Source of the DNA: an uncultured Propionibacterium sp.
Lineage (GTDB): Bacteria; Actinomycetota; Actinomycetes; Propionibacteriales; Propionibacteriaceae
Length of the DNA stretch: 64,000 nucleotides
Assembly (NCBI GenBank): GCA_938036835.1
Contig: CALHWB010000040.1
Coordinates: 1-64,000, forward strand
Reading direction: 5' to 3'
In this document: positions 54,601 through 63,246 of the stretch, one piece after another
Layout of the letters: the number at the start of each line of letters is the position of its first letter
How positions within the stretch are numbered: position 1 is the first letter of the stretch
Program-made: the position numbers and the translations under genes
Notes under the pieces: generated by a model
The model's input: only the letters and a program-made list of their open reading frames with translations
Databases searched by the model: none
Told to the model about the DNA's origin: nothing

Positions 54601-54663
54601 GACATTGCGCAGATTGTGTTCCCGCGCGCCCGACACGACAAGACGATCCTTCACGTCCCACAT
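51655..54663 (-). CDS. uvrA: Excinuclease subunit UvrA
   Basis: About 1002 residues; damage-recognition ATPase with two ABC modules (Walker A GLSGSGKSS and GVSGSGKSS) and zinc modules including CENCLGDG ... CEVC. The start is ATG 54663 or GTG 54654; the open frame further upstream is not UvrA-like. I saw no obvious LexA box in the 170 bp upstream. Confidence 0.95.
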   Translation of the reverse strand: MWDVKDRLVVSGAREHNLRNVTIDLPRDALVVFTGLSGSGKSSLAFDTIFAEGQRRYVESLSAYARQFLGQLDKPAVDFIDGLSPAVAIDQKSTSRNPRSTVGTVTEIYDYLRLLFARVGHPHCLVCGEPITRQTPQQIVDQVMLLPEGTRCQILAPMVRGRKGEYSELFRNLATQGYARVKVDATVYQLTDPPVLDKQRKHDIDVVVDRVAVKRSAQQRITDSVETALGLTNGLVVMDFIDCDADDPQRTRSFSEQLACPNGHDIALDELEPRQFSFNAPWGACAVCTGLGTTLEVDPDLVVPDRMKSLREGAIAPWASPTMAAHYGHVFESMAEEFDFSVDTPWDELSPRVRGLILNGHGDPVIVRYRNRFGRVRSYAQDFEGVLSHVRRRHAEAETDSARERWGAYLREIPCAACGGARLKPASLAVTVSGLNIAEVTALSIDRLAEYVTTLELTERETAIARQVVKEIRARARFLLDVGLDYLTLARSAGSLSGGEAQRIRLATQIGSGLTGVLYVLDEPSIGLHQRDNRRLIQTLERLRDLGNTLIVVEHDEDTIRAADHLVDIGPGAGEHGGRVVVSGDLEALVANEDSLTGAYLSGRREIALPAARRAGNGRLITVHGAMENNLRDITVDFPLGKLIAVTGVSGSGKSSLVNAILYNSLAKTIYGARDVPGRHRGITGVEAINKVVHVDQSPIGRSPRSNPATYTGVFDKIRALFSQTPEAKVRGYQPGRFSFNVKGGRCENCLGDGTIRIEMNFLPDVYVPCEVCHGARYNRETLEVRYKGRTIAEVLDMPIEEAAEFFSPIQAISRHLTTLVEVGLGYVRLGQPATTLSGGEAQRVKLAAELQRRATGRTLYVLDEPTTGLHFEDIGRLLGVLHRLVDAGNTVVVIEHNLDVIKTADWVIDMGPEGGHRGGRVVAVGTPEQVAATTGSHTGVFLAELLAGRPVPQAGASAGEEPLIALGDRPKKHRRVVAADSAPVADRRGSARRRTGKNPAA

Positions 54664-54832
54664 CGTATGCGCCCCGACCGACGCAACCAGCCACCCAGCC
54701 ATTAGGCTGAACTGACAGGCCTGCGATGGCCGTGGTCGGAAGGGTGCGGGTGAGATCGAGTTGACTTGGGATAGCGCGAAGCAGGACAGGATCAGCATCG
54801 CCTGCCCACGGGCCGAAGTACGAAAAGCCAAG

Positions 54833-55498
54833 ATGGAGGCAACCCAACGGCTACTGGGCTACACCATAACGCTCAGTGAACGCGCCTGGCAGGAGCCCTC
54901 CCGGCTACCCGGATGGACCCGGGCCCATGTGGCCAGCCATATCGCCCGCAACGCCGACGGTCTGATTAGATCCATTGAGGCGCTGCTGTCTGACCGTCCC
55001 ACCCTGATGTACGACGGGGACGAGGAACGCGACTGGGCCGTGGAACGCGGCTCGCAACGAGGCGGCCTGGACCTGCAGATCGATCTGGACACCACCGCAG
55101 GCCGGTTGAATACGGCTTTCAACCAGTTAGAGGAATTGGCTCCAGACACCCCGGTCGAGCTTCGGCCGCAGCACCGGCTTCGCGCCGATCTGCTGCCCTT
55201 GGCTAGGCTCAACGAGGTGGTCCTGCACACCGCAGACCTAGACTGTGGCTTTGAGATCGAGGATCTGGAACCACGGGTGGCCAGTTGGCTGCTGCAGTGG
55301 AACAGCCTGGTGCTACCCGACACCCGGCTACCGGATGTGAACCTGCGGGCCGAAGGTCAGGGCCTAAAAGCCGCCGGCGACGAACCAGCCTCTGCGGTAT
55401 CCGGCATCAAGCCGGTATTGCTCGGCTGGCTCACCGGACGGATCGCCCCCGACCGAGCCGAGGTGCTCGGCCTGCCGGAGAGCCCACCGACGCTTTAG
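54833..55498 (+). CDS. Maleylpyruvate isomerase-family (DinB-like, mycothiol-type) protein
   Basis: 221 residues. SRLPGWTRAHVASHIARNADG and ARLNEVVLHTADLDCG supply the His ligands of the MDMPI N-terminal metal site. Members act in mycothiol-dependent isomerisation or detoxification; the true substrate is unknown. It is divergent from uvrA and upstream of a metallo-beta-lactamase-fold gene, a common actinobacterial pairing. The N-terminus may be slightly longer. Confidence 0.82.
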   Translation: MEATQRLLGYTITLSERAWQEPSRLPGWTRAHVASHIARNADGLIRSIEALLSDRPTLMYDGDEERDWAVERGSQRGGLDLQIDLDTTAGRLNTAFNQLEELAPDTPVELRPQHRLRADLLPLARLNEVVLHTADLDCGFEIEDLEPRVASWLLQWNSLVLPDTRLPDVNLRAEGQGLKAAGDEPASAVSGIKPVLLGWLTGRIAPDRAEVLGLPESPPTL

Positions 55499-55541
55499 TC
55501 CCTGGACGCCCCGGAAGAGCCGAGGAGTTAGGGTTTACCGC

Positions 55542-56201
55542 ATGAACCATCGATTTCACACCGGCCCACGCCAAACCCCCAGCGTGTTCCGAGTCGGATC
55601 GGTCACCGTCACCAAGATCAGCGTTGGTCCGATGGACAATAACGCCTACCTGCTCGCTCCAAAGGCGGGGCCGCTGCTGTTGATCGATGCCGCCGCCGAA
55701 GCGGACCGGCTGATCGAATCGCTCGCCGGCCGCGAATTGGCCGCAATCGTAACCACCCACCGGCACGCCGACCACGTGCAGGCGCTTGCCCGGCTGGCCG
55801 CGGCCACCGAGGCCCGTTGCTGGGCCGGTCGTCCGGATGCCGACGACATCGGATCACGGACCGGGGTGGTCAGCCGGCCGGTCTGGTCCGGGGATCGGAT
55901 CGGTGCCGGCGATATCGAACTCGGCGTACGTGGCCTAGCAGGCCATACCCCCGGAGGTATCGCCCTGGTATTGACCAACCCCAGCGGGCCGATTCACATC
56001 TTTACCGGGGACTCCCTGTTCCCCGGTGGCGTCGGCAGAACGGCATCGGCCACCGATTTCAACACCCTGCTGAACGACGTAAGCCGAGAACTCTTCGATC
56101 CGTACCCCGACGACACCGTGATCCATCCGGGCCATGGAGACTCCACGACGCTGGGCGCCGAGCGTCCCCACCTGGCAGAATGGCGCGCTCGGGGCTGGTG
56201 A
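55542..56201 (+). CDS. Metallo-beta-lactamase-fold hydrolase (GloB-like)
   Basis: 219 residues with metal motif THRHADH, later GLAGHTPGGI, FTGDSLFPGGVGRT, and VIHPGHGDSTT. Resembles glyoxalase II and persulfide-dioxygenase-like thioesterases. Paired with the MDMPI-like gene, so a mycothiol thioester or adduct is a reasonable guess. Confidence 0.88.
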   Translation: MNHRFHTGPRQTPSVFRVGSVTVTKISVGPMDNNAYLLAPKAGPLLLIDAAAEADRLIESLAGRELAAIVTTHRHADHVQALARLAAATEARCWAGRPDADDIGSRTGVVSRPVWSGDRIGAGDIELGVRGLAGHTPGGIALVLTNPSGPIHIFTGDSLFPGGVGRTASATDFNTLLNDVSRELFDPYPDDTVIHPGHGDSTTLGAERPHLAEWRARGW

Positions 56202-56205
56202 CCCA

Positions 56206-56225
56206 CCGCCGGAATCCATCGGCGG
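56206..56225. terminator. Shared terminator of the MBL gene and terC
   Basis: CCGCCG and CGGCGG form a 6-bp stem with an eight-base loop in the 67-bp gap between two converging genes. Could serve both. Confidence 0.45.
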
Positions 56226-56268
56226 CCGGTCTGGGAATCCGACGAGTCGGCGAGCCCAGGGCATCGGC

Positions 56269-57255
56269 TCAGGCCGGCGACTCGTTTCGCGTTCGCAGAA
56301 GCGAAAACACTGCGGTGATGGCGACGGTGACCACGATCACGGCCAACGAAAGCAGGGTCGGCACCTCGATGTCGACGACGTGATATTCATGCAGCGCATG
56401 CAGGATCAGCTTGACCGCGATGAAACACAGAATGAACGACAGACCCAGCGACAGATAGACCAGCCGCTGTAGCAGCCCGCCAAGCAGGAAATACAGCTGA
56501 CGCAAACCCATAAGCGCAAAGAAGTTGGCCGTGAAAACCAGGTAGGCCTCCTGGGTGAGGCCGAAGATTGCCGGGATCGAGTCGAGCGCGAACATGACGT
56601 CAATGGATCCCAGGGCGACCACGACAAAGAATAGTGGTGTGAACACCCGTCGGCCCGATAGCTTCACCGAGAAGTGGGTGCTGTGGTACTCCGTGGTGGA
56701 CGGCACGATCCGTCGGATCCAACGCATCAGGGCATTGTCGGCATGCCCACCCTCATCTTCTTCCCTATGTCTCCGGTAGTCGATGAAGAGTTTTATGCCG
56801 GTGTACAGCAGGAACGCACCGAAAATGAAGAACACCAGGGCGAAACGTTCAATGATCGCCGCTCCGGCCAGGATCAAGATGCCCCGGAATACCAGAGCCA
56901 AAACGATGCCGCACATCAGCGCGAACTGCTGATAGATCCGGGGCACTCGCATACTGCCCAACACGATGATGAAGACGAACAGATTGTCGATGGACAAGGA
57001 ATACTCGGTCAGATAGCCGGCGAAGAATTCCAGGGCATAGTCCCAACTGGTGTGATTGGACTCCGCCAGAGGATGGGCGAACAGCCCAATGCCGATTCCG
57101 AACAACACCGCAGCACTGACGTAGATCACGATCCATCGGGCGCATTCCCGCATGGACGGCTCGTGTGGCTTGCGGACCATCATCGCCACGTCGAAGATCA
57201 AAACTGCTATCAGCGCCGCCAGCGTCGCCACCCAGACCAATGGAGTAACGTGCAT
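56269..57255 (-). CDS. terC: TerC-family membrane protein, probable Mn2+ exporter
   Basis: 328 residues from ATG 57255, about eight helices, with the TerC motifs FFAGYLTEYSLSIDNLFVF (in parts) and ALGSIDVMFALDSIPAI, whose acidic residues lie in the membrane. The manganese riboswitch just upstream points to Mn2+ export (as for Alx, MeeF and MeeY). An earlier in-frame start at 57306 would extend into the leader. Confidence 0.92.
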   Translation of the reverse strand: MHVTPLVWVATLAALIAVLIFDVAMMVRKPHEPSMRECARWIVIYVSAAVLFGIGIGLFAHPLAESNHTSWDYALEFFAGYLTEYSLSIDNLFVFIIVLGSMRVPRIYQQFALMCGIVLALVFRGILILAGAAIIERFALVFFIFGAFLLYTGIKLFIDYRRHREEDEGGHADNALMRWIRRIVPSTTEYHSTHFSVKLSGRRVFTPLFFVVVALGSIDVMFALDSIPAIFGLTQEAYLVFTANFFALMGLRQLYFLLGGLLQRLVYLSLGLSFILCFIAVKLILHALHEYHVVDIEVPTLLSLAVIVVTVAITAVFSLLRTRNESPA

Positions 57256-57289
57256 TCCGGGTACAACCCTTTCGATCGAGAGGAGCCAC

Positions 57290-57382
57290 TTCGGAGGTCT
57301 CGCCACAGACCTCTGGGTCTGCTACGGTGCCGAAAGCCCTGCTTAGTATTGACGACACCGCACGAGGGCTACTCCCCTCCAC
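57290..57382 (-). ncRNA. yybP-ykoY manganese riboswitch
   Basis: Read on the minus strand, the leader of terC contains GGGGAGTAGC (57368-57377), then GTCGTCAATAC, then CGAGACCTCC (57293-57302). Those are the conserved loop sequences of the yybP-ykoY Mn2+ riboswitch, in the right order. GGAGG (57376-57380) and CCTCC (57293-57297) close the basal stem. Its 3' end is 38 bp from the terC start. A likely -10 TATATT is at 57429-57434. Mn2+ binding should switch on terC, by termination or translation control. Confidence 0.9.
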
Positions 57383-57512
57383 TGCAGTTGTTGGACAACG
57401 ATCCAATTCACGGACCACTGTTCGCTCGAATATAGCATCTGCCCATCGAACCCGGCAGCGGAACGTTGACAACCCCATGGCCGGCCATGACGGTGACCGG
57501 CGGTGGCCCCGC

Positions 57513-59600
57513 TCAGCCGTTGGCCGCCACCATCTGGCGAAGCTCCTTTTTCAGATCGGCTATCTCGTCACGCAATCGGGCCGCCAGCTCGAACTGCAAT
57601 TCGCCGGCTGCCTGATGCATCTGGCTACTGAGTTCTTGGATGAGATCTGCCAGTTCGCTGGCGGGCAGGCTACCCGCAGCCAGCTCACGCGATCCCTCTG
57701 GCAGTGTCACCGCCATCCTGTGCCCCCCCTTGCCCTGGGCGGCAGGCACCCAGCGCTCGGTGTCTGCGTCCTCACGGGCCATCAGATCGGTGATGTCGGC
57801 AATTCTCTTGCGCAGCGGCTGAGGATCAATGCCTTTGGCTGTGTTGTATGCGATCTGTTTGGCACGCCGCCGGTTCGTCTCATCGATCGCGCTGGTCATG
57901 GAGGGCGTCATCTGGTCGGCGTACATGTGCACCTGGCCGGACACATTGCGGGCCGCACGTCCGATCGTCTGGATCAGCGAACGTTCAGAACGCAAGAACC
58001 CCTCCTTATCGGCGTCCAGAATGGCCACTAACGAGACCTCCGGCAGGTCGAGGCCTTCCCGCAAAAGATTGATGCCGACCAGGACGTCGTACTCGCCCAG
58101 GCGTAACTCCCGCAGCAGTTCTACCCGCCGCAGGGTGTCCACTTCCGAATGCAGGTAGCGGGTCCGGACGCCATGCTCCATCAGGTAGTCGGTCAGGTCT
58201 TCGGCCATCTTCTTGGTCAAGGTGGTCACCAGCACCCGTTCGGAGCGTTCCACACGCAACCGGATCTGGCCCATCAGATCGTCTATCTGACCGCGGGTCG
58301 GTTTGACGATTACTTCCGGATCCACCAATCCGGTAGGCCGGATTATCTGCTCCACGTGGCCTCGGCTGCGTTCGGTTTCATAGCTACCCGGAGTGGCCGA
58401 GGAATAGACGGTCTGCCCGATCCGCTCGGTGAACTCCGCAAAACGCAACGGTCGATTGTCCATTGCGCTGGGCAATCGAAAACCAAACTCGACCAGAGTT
58501 CGTTTGCGGCTCATATCGCCCTCATACATGCCGCCGATCTGAGGCACCGTGACGTGGGACTCGTCGATTATCAGGACGAAATCCTCAGGGAAGTAGTCCA
58601 GCAGGCAGTTCGGTGGCGAACCGGGCCCGCGGCCATCGATATGCCTTGAGTAGTTCTCGATACCCGAGCAAGTACCGATCTGGCGCATCATCTCAATGTC
58701 ATAGTTGGTGCGCATCTGCAACCGCTGAGCCTCCAGGAGCTTGCCCTGCGTCTCGAATTCCGCCAGTCGCTGTGCCAGTTCGAGCTCGATACCGCCGATC
58801 GCCCGCTCCATACGTTCCCGACCCGCCACATAGTGCGAAGCCGGAAACACGTACATCTCATCATCGGTGGTCAGCAGCTCCCCGGTGGTGGGATGCATCG
58901 TTGACAACGCGTCCACCTCGTCACCAAAGAACTCCACCCGCACCGCGTTGGCCTCGTACATGGGGAAGATCTCCAAGGTGTCACCCCGCACCCGGAAGGT
59001 CCCCCGAGTGCCGGCCAGATCGTTGCGGACGTACTGCATATCCACCAGTTTGCGCAATAGCTCGGCCCGCCCCCATTCCTGCCCAACCCGCAGCTTCAGC
59101 ATCGAATCGACATACTCCTGCGGCGTGCCAAGACCGTAGATCGCCGACACGGTCGCCACCACAATGACGTCCCGCCTAGTCAATAAGGAATTAGTGGTCG
59201 AATAGCGGAGTCTTTCCACCTCCTGGTTCAGGCTGGAATCCTTCTCGATATAGGTGTCGCTCTGCGGCACATAGGCTTCCGGCTGATAGTAATCGTAATA
59301 ACTGACGAAGTACTCAACCGCATTCTCGGGGAAGAACTGGCGCAGTTCGGCGGCGTATTGGGCAGCCAAGGTCTTGTTCGGCTGCATGACCAGCATCGGC
59401 CGCTGCAAACGCTCGGCCAGCCAGGCGATGGTGGCGGTCTTGCCGGTACCGGTGGCACCCAGCAACACCACGTCTTTCTCCCCCGCTCGGATTCGACGTT
59501 CAAGTTCATCGATGGCCGCCGGCTGATCGCCGGCCGGCTGGAACTCGGCGTGTACCTTGAACGGGGCCACGCGGCGGGTAATCTCTTCCATCGGACGCAT
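57513..59600 (-). CDS. uvrB: Excinuclease subunit UvrB
   Basis: 695 residues from ATG 59600. Walker A GATGTGKT, the beta-hairpin region YYDYYQPEAYVP, helicase motifs, and the C-terminal UVR domain (LIQELSSQMHQAAGELQFELAARLRDEI, in parts). The upstream open frame has no homology. It is separated from uvrA/uvrC by three genes. Confidence 0.96.
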   Translation of the reverse strand: MRPMEEITRRVAPFKVHAEFQPAGDQPAAIDELERRIRAGEKDVVLLGATGTGKTATIAWLAERLQRPMLVMQPNKTLAAQYAAELRQFFPENAVEYFVSYYDYYQPEAYVPQSDTYIEKDSSLNQEVERLRYSTTNSLLTRRDVIVVATVSAIYGLGTPQEYVDSMLKLRVGQEWGRAELLRKLVDMQYVRNDLAGTRGTFRVRGDTLEIFPMYEANAVRVEFFGDEVDALSTMHPTTGELLTTDDEMYVFPASHYVAGRERMERAIGGIELELAQRLAEFETQGKLLEAQRLQMRTNYDIEMMRQIGTCSGIENYSRHIDGRGPGSPPNCLLDYFPEDFVLIIDESHVTVPQIGGMYEGDMSRKRTLVEFGFRLPSAMDNRPLRFAEFTERIGQTVYSSATPGSYETERSRGHVEQIIRPTGLVDPEVIVKPTRGQIDDLMGQIRLRVERSERVLVTTLTKKMAEDLTDYLMEHGVRTRYLHSEVDTLRRVELLRELRLGEYDVLVGINLLREGLDLPEVSLVAILDADKEGFLRSERSLIQTIGRAARNVSGQVHMYADQMTPSMTSAIDETNRRRAKQIAYNTAKGIDPQPLRKRIADITDLMAREDADTERWVPAAQGKGGHRMAVTLPEGSRELAAGSLPASELADLIQELSSQMHQAAGELQFELAARLRDEIADLKKELRQMVAANG

Positions 59601-59739
59601 GCCAGCAAGCCTAGGTGCCCAAGCCGACAATCCCACCCACCGGCTCGGTGGGCCGAATCCGAACGAACCGAGCCCAAGGCATCGGGTACCTGTTCCCGCC
59701 CCGCCCGGTCTCAGCCTAGGACGCTGAAATGTAGTAGCC

Positions 59740-60900
59740 TCAGCGTTCGGACCGGCTACCCGCACGACCTCCAGGCACCGGCCGTGGGCAGCAGCCGGGC
59801 GGGCACGGATCAAACCAGGGGTCGAGTCGTCCCGGTCGGGGATGCGAGGCCTGCCAGCCGCCGGCCAATCGTTCGACGATCAGATCGACCAGGCCGGCGA
59901 CGAACTCCTCGGCCACACCGGGGGTCGGCACCCGCCGAAATCCCAATCCCAGACGTTCCGCGGTTGCGGCGGCCTCAATATCCAGATCCCAGAGCACCTC
60001 CATGTGGTCGGAGATGAAACCTATCGGTACCACGATCACCGCCCGCCGGCCATGAGCCGGTAGTTCGGCTATCGCCTCGTTGATATCCGGGCCGAGCCAG
60101 GATTGGTGGGCTGGTCCCGACCGCGACTGGAAGACCAGCTGCCAGGAAGGCCGGCTCGTCCTACCCACCAGATCGTGCGCTATCATGACCATCACCCGTC
60201 GGGCCACGGCCAGATGCTGGGCCACATAGGCTCCGCCGGGTTGCGTCCGGCAGGCACCCCAACCCGAGGAGTCGGCCTGGGACTGTGGTAGTGAGTGCCC
60301 GGTGAAGAGCACCTCAATGGCATCCGTGGTCAGTGTCGGATCCGCCGCCCGTAGCTCATCCAGGGCCACGATCAGCCCCGAGGCGAACCCGGCAGCGAAG
60401 CCGGGCAGATCGGAATACTGGCGTAGCTTGTCGATCCGTACCCGCTTCCCGATGCCGGGCTCTGCCAGGGCGGCCGACAGGTCGTCCTGATACTGGCGGC
60501 AAGCCGAATAGGCCGAGTATGGGCTGGTGAGGACGGCCAGTACCGACCGATGACCGGCAGCAGCCAGTTCGCGTAGGACATCGGCCAGGAAGGGCGTCCA
60601 GTTGCGGTTGCCGCAGACCACCGGGAGCCGATGGCCGCGCTGAGCCAGTTCTATGGCCAACGCCTCGGCGAGCCGGCTGTTCTGCGAGTTGATGGGGCTG
60701 ACGCCACCGAAGCGCTGGTAGTGCTCGGCCACCGCCGCCACCCGTTCCGGCGGTACCCCGCGTCCGCGAGTGACATTGCGCAGAAAGGGCAGCACATCCG
60801 CCGGACCCCGCGGACCGCCGAACCCAACCAGCAGGATCGCATCGGGCCGGCTGACCGGGTCGGCCGCAGCCGAAGACCCTGCGAGTGGAGACGAGAGCAT
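59740..60900 (-). CDS. hemH: Ferrochelatase, probably coproporphyrin-type (CpfC)
   Basis: 386 residues from ATG 60900. ILLVGFGGPRG at the N-terminus, the metal-site His in FTGHSLP, and VPIGFISDHMEVLWDLDIEA with the conserved Glu. The C-terminus has CPPGCC (Cys366, 370, 371), like the Cys-rich tails that hold a [2Fe-2S] cluster in several actinobacterial ferrochelatases. In Actinomycetota the substrate is normally coproporphyrin III. Divergent from hemE. Confidence 0.92.
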   Translation of the reverse strand: MLSSPLAGSSAAADPVSRPDAILLVGFGGPRGPADVLPFLRNVTRGRGVPPERVAAVAEHYQRFGGVSPINSQNSRLAEALAIELAQRGHRLPVVCGNRNWTPFLADVLRELAAAGHRSVLAVLTSPYSAYSACRQYQDDLSAALAEPGIGKRVRIDKLRQYSDLPGFAAGFASGLIVALDELRAADPTLTTDAIEVLFTGHSLPQSQADSSGWGACRTQPGGAYVAQHLAVARRVMVMIAHDLVGRTSRPSWQLVFQSRSGPAHQSWLGPDINEAIAELPAHGRRAVIVVPIGFISDHMEVLWDLDIEAAATAERLGLGFRRVPTPGVAEEFVAGLVDLIVERLAGGWQASHPRPGRLDPWFDPCPPGCCPRPVPGGRAGSRSER

Positions 60901-61001
60901 GCCCGCAAGCCTAATCCGGAACCCGCCATCGGGGGATGATCTCATGTCTAGTCGGTCATCGAGCAGAATCCGCCGAGGCGGTCGCGTGGTCGAGGACATG
61001 A

Positions 61002-62126
61002 TTGGCTTCGGCTATCATCGGCCGAGTGAGCGTCCCCCCACACCCGGCGCTGCCGGCCGGTCACCCGCTTCGCCGGGCGGGTACCGAGGAGTCGTTGCTG
61101 CTGCGCAACTACCGGGGCCAGCGCACGGTTCAACGGCCGATCTGGTTCATGCGCCAAGCCGGGCGTAGCTTACCCGAGTACCGCCGGCTGCGAGCCGGCA
61201 GCACCATGTTGGAGGCTTGCCTGGCCCCAGAGCTGGCGGCCGAGATCACCCTGCAACCGGTACACCGGCATCGGGTGGACGCTGCCATTTACTACTCCGA
61301 CATCATGGTTCCGGTGCTGCTGGCCGGTGTCGAAGTGGATATCGTGCCCGGTACCGGACCGGTCATCGCCCATCCGATCCGTAGCCCGGCCGATGTGGCG
61401 GCCCTGCCCGAACTCGATCCGGCCGCTCTGGCGCCGATCAGCGCCGGGGTGACACTGGCCTGCGACGAGTTGGGCGGCACACCGCTGATCGGGTTTGCGG
61501 GTGGGCCGTTCACGGTGGCTTCCTACCTGGTAGAGGGCCGCTCATCGCGGACCTGGCGGCATACCCGCGCCCTGATCAACGACGATCCCGATAGCTGGCA
61601 TCGACTCGCGGGCTGGGTAGCCCGCATCGGGGTGGCTTTTCTGCGCGCCCAGATATTGGCCGGGGCCAGCGCCATCCAACTGTTCGACTCCTGGATCGGT
61701 GCCCTGCCGGCCGCCGAGTACACCGCCAGCATCCAACCGCATTCGGCCTGGTTGCTGGGGCAGCTGGCCGAGTTGGGTATTCCCCGGGTCCATTTCGGTG
61801 CCCGAACCGGTCATCTGCTTCCCGAGCTAGCATCGGTCGGTGCCGATGTGCTGGGCATCGGCACCGACATCGACCTTATCCGGGCGCGCAAAGTGCTCGG
61901 CCCGGATGTTCCGCTCCAGGGCAATATCGATCCCGAACTGCTCACCGCGCAATGGCCGGTGTTGAGCGCCCATGTCTACCAAGTGGTCTCGGCTGGCCGC
62001 GGCAGTTCCGGGCATGTGGTCAACCTCGGACATGGGGTACCCAAGGATACCGACCCAGATGTGCTGACCCGGATCGTGGAACTGGTGCACTCGCTGGGAG
62101 ACGACGCCGACGAAGGAGAACGGTAG
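61002..62126 (+). CDS. hemE: Uroporphyrinogen decarboxylase
   Basis: 374 residues. WFMRQAGRSLPEYR, IYYSDIMVPV, GFAGGPFTVASY, and LGHGVPKDTDPD are signatures. Start TTG 61002, six bases after GAGG, or GTG 61026. First gene of hemE-radical SAM-hemG; the next gene begins one base after its stop. Confidence 0.94.
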   Translation: MASAIIGRVSVPPHPALPAGHPLRRAGTEESLLLRNYRGQRTVQRPIWFMRQAGRSLPEYRRLRAGSTMLEACLAPELAAEITLQPVHRHRVDAAIYYSDIMVPVLLAGVEVDIVPGTGPVIAHPIRSPADVAALPELDPAALAPISAGVTLACDELGGTPLIGFAGGPFTVASYLVEGRSSRTWRHTRALINDDPDSWHRLAGWVARIGVAFLRAQILAGASAIQLFDSWIGALPAAEYTASIQPHSAWLLGQLAELGIPRVHFGARTGHLLPELASVGADVLGIGTDIDLIRARKVLGPDVPLQGNIDPELLTAQWPVLSAHVYQVVSAGRGSSGHVVNLGHGVPKDTDPDVLTRIVELVHSLGDDADEGER

Positions 62127-62127
62127 G

Positions 62128-63246
62128 ATGACGGCACATCCCGGGCGTATCGGCTCTGTCAAGCCGGTCAATTGGGCCTATGACCGGGCCCCAATGATCA
62201 TCTACTGGGAACTGACGAATGCCTGTGGACTGGCCTGCAAGCACTGCCGGGCAACCGCGATGCCCGATCCCGCCCCGGGCGAGCTGGGCACCGCGGAATG
62301 CTTGCAGGTGCTGGATCGGGTCACCGATTTCGGTGATCCCCTACCCCACATCGTGATGACCGGCGGCGATCCGCTGCGCCGGCCGGATCTGGCCGAGTTG
62401 GTGTTAGCTGCCCGGGAACGCGGCATCGGGGTCTCGCTGGCGCCGGCGGTGACGCCGTTGCTCGACGCGGCACGCCTGCTGCGGCTATGCGAGATTGGCA
62501 TCGATGCCATCTCGCTGTCCCTGGATGCCTCGAATGCCTCCGCCCATGACGCGCTCCGGCAGGTACCGGGCACCTTTCAGGCAACCCTACGGGCTCTGGA
62601 CGATGCTGCCGAGGCCGGCCTACCGGTCCAGGTGAACACCTTGGTCAGCGGCGACAATGCGGATGACCTGCCGGCACTGTACGAACTGCTGACCCGGCAC
62701 ACCCTCATGCAGTGGTCGCTGTTCTTCCTGATCGCGGTCGGCCGCGGCGCTCAACTCACCGAACTCGAACCGGGCCAGGCCGAGCGGCTGCTGCGATATT
62801 GGGGGGACAGATCCCAGCAAGCACCATTCCGGATCAAGACCACCGAGGCGATGCAGTACCGAAGGATCGTCGCGCAGCGCCTGCTCGGCCAGGGACGCAC
62901 CCGGGCCGAGATCGAAAATAGTCCGGCCGCTCGAGGCTTCGGCATCCGCGATGGCAATGGGGTGGTGTTCATCTCGAACCAGGGCACGGTCACGCCATCC
63001 GGTTTCCTGCCCGTCAAGGTCGGTTCGGTGCGCCAGAGCAGCCTGGTCGAAATCTACCGGGACGCCCCCTTGATGCAACGGCTCCGCAGACCGGAGGAGT
63101 TCCTCGGCCGGTGCGGACGGTGCGAGTTCAACCGATGGTGCGGAGGATCCCGTGCCCGGGCCTGGGCCCGCACCGGCAACCCACTGGAAACCGATCCGAT
63201 GTGCCCCTACCGTCCGGGACGCCATTCGGCAGCGATGCAGCAATGA
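62128..63246 (+). CDS. Radical SAM protein of the TIGR04053/AhbD-like group, in the heme operon
   Basis: 372 residues. The SAM cluster motif is CGLACKHC (Cys33, 37, 40). A C-terminal Cys set (Cys329, 332, 338, 359) should hold an extra cluster, as in SPASM-type enzymes. N-terminal YDRAPMIIYWELTNACGLAC (in parts) matches the TIGR04053 group. Relatives include AhbD, which decarboxylates Fe-coproporphyrin to heme, and its place between hemE and hemG favours a tetrapyrrole task. The reaction is not proved by sequence. ATG 62128; the stop overlaps the hemG start. Confidence 0.85.
   Translation: MTAHPGRIGSVKPVNWAYDRAPMIIYWELTNACGLACKHCRATAMPDPAPGELGTAECLQVLDRVTDFGDPLPHIVMTGGDPLRRPDLAELVLAARERGIGVSLAPAVTPLLDAARLLRLCEIGIDAISLSLDASNASAHDALRQVPGTFQATLRALDDAAEAGLPVQVNTLVSGDNADDLPALYELLTRHTLMQWSLFFLIAVGRGAQLTELEPGQAERLLRYWGDRSQQAPFRIKTTEAMQYRRIVAQRLLGQGRTRAEIENSPAARGFGIRDGNGVVFISNQGTVTPSGFLPVKVGSVRQSSLVEIYRDAPLMQRLRRPEEFLGRCGRCEFNRWCGGSRARAWARTGNPLETDPMCPYRPGRHSAAMQQ

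Noticed and set aside
51655..59739. LexA/SOS boxes ahead of uvrA and uvrB
   Set aside because: I looked for GAAC-N4-GTTC type sites in both upstream regions and did not see one. A weight-matrix scan could still find a diverged box.
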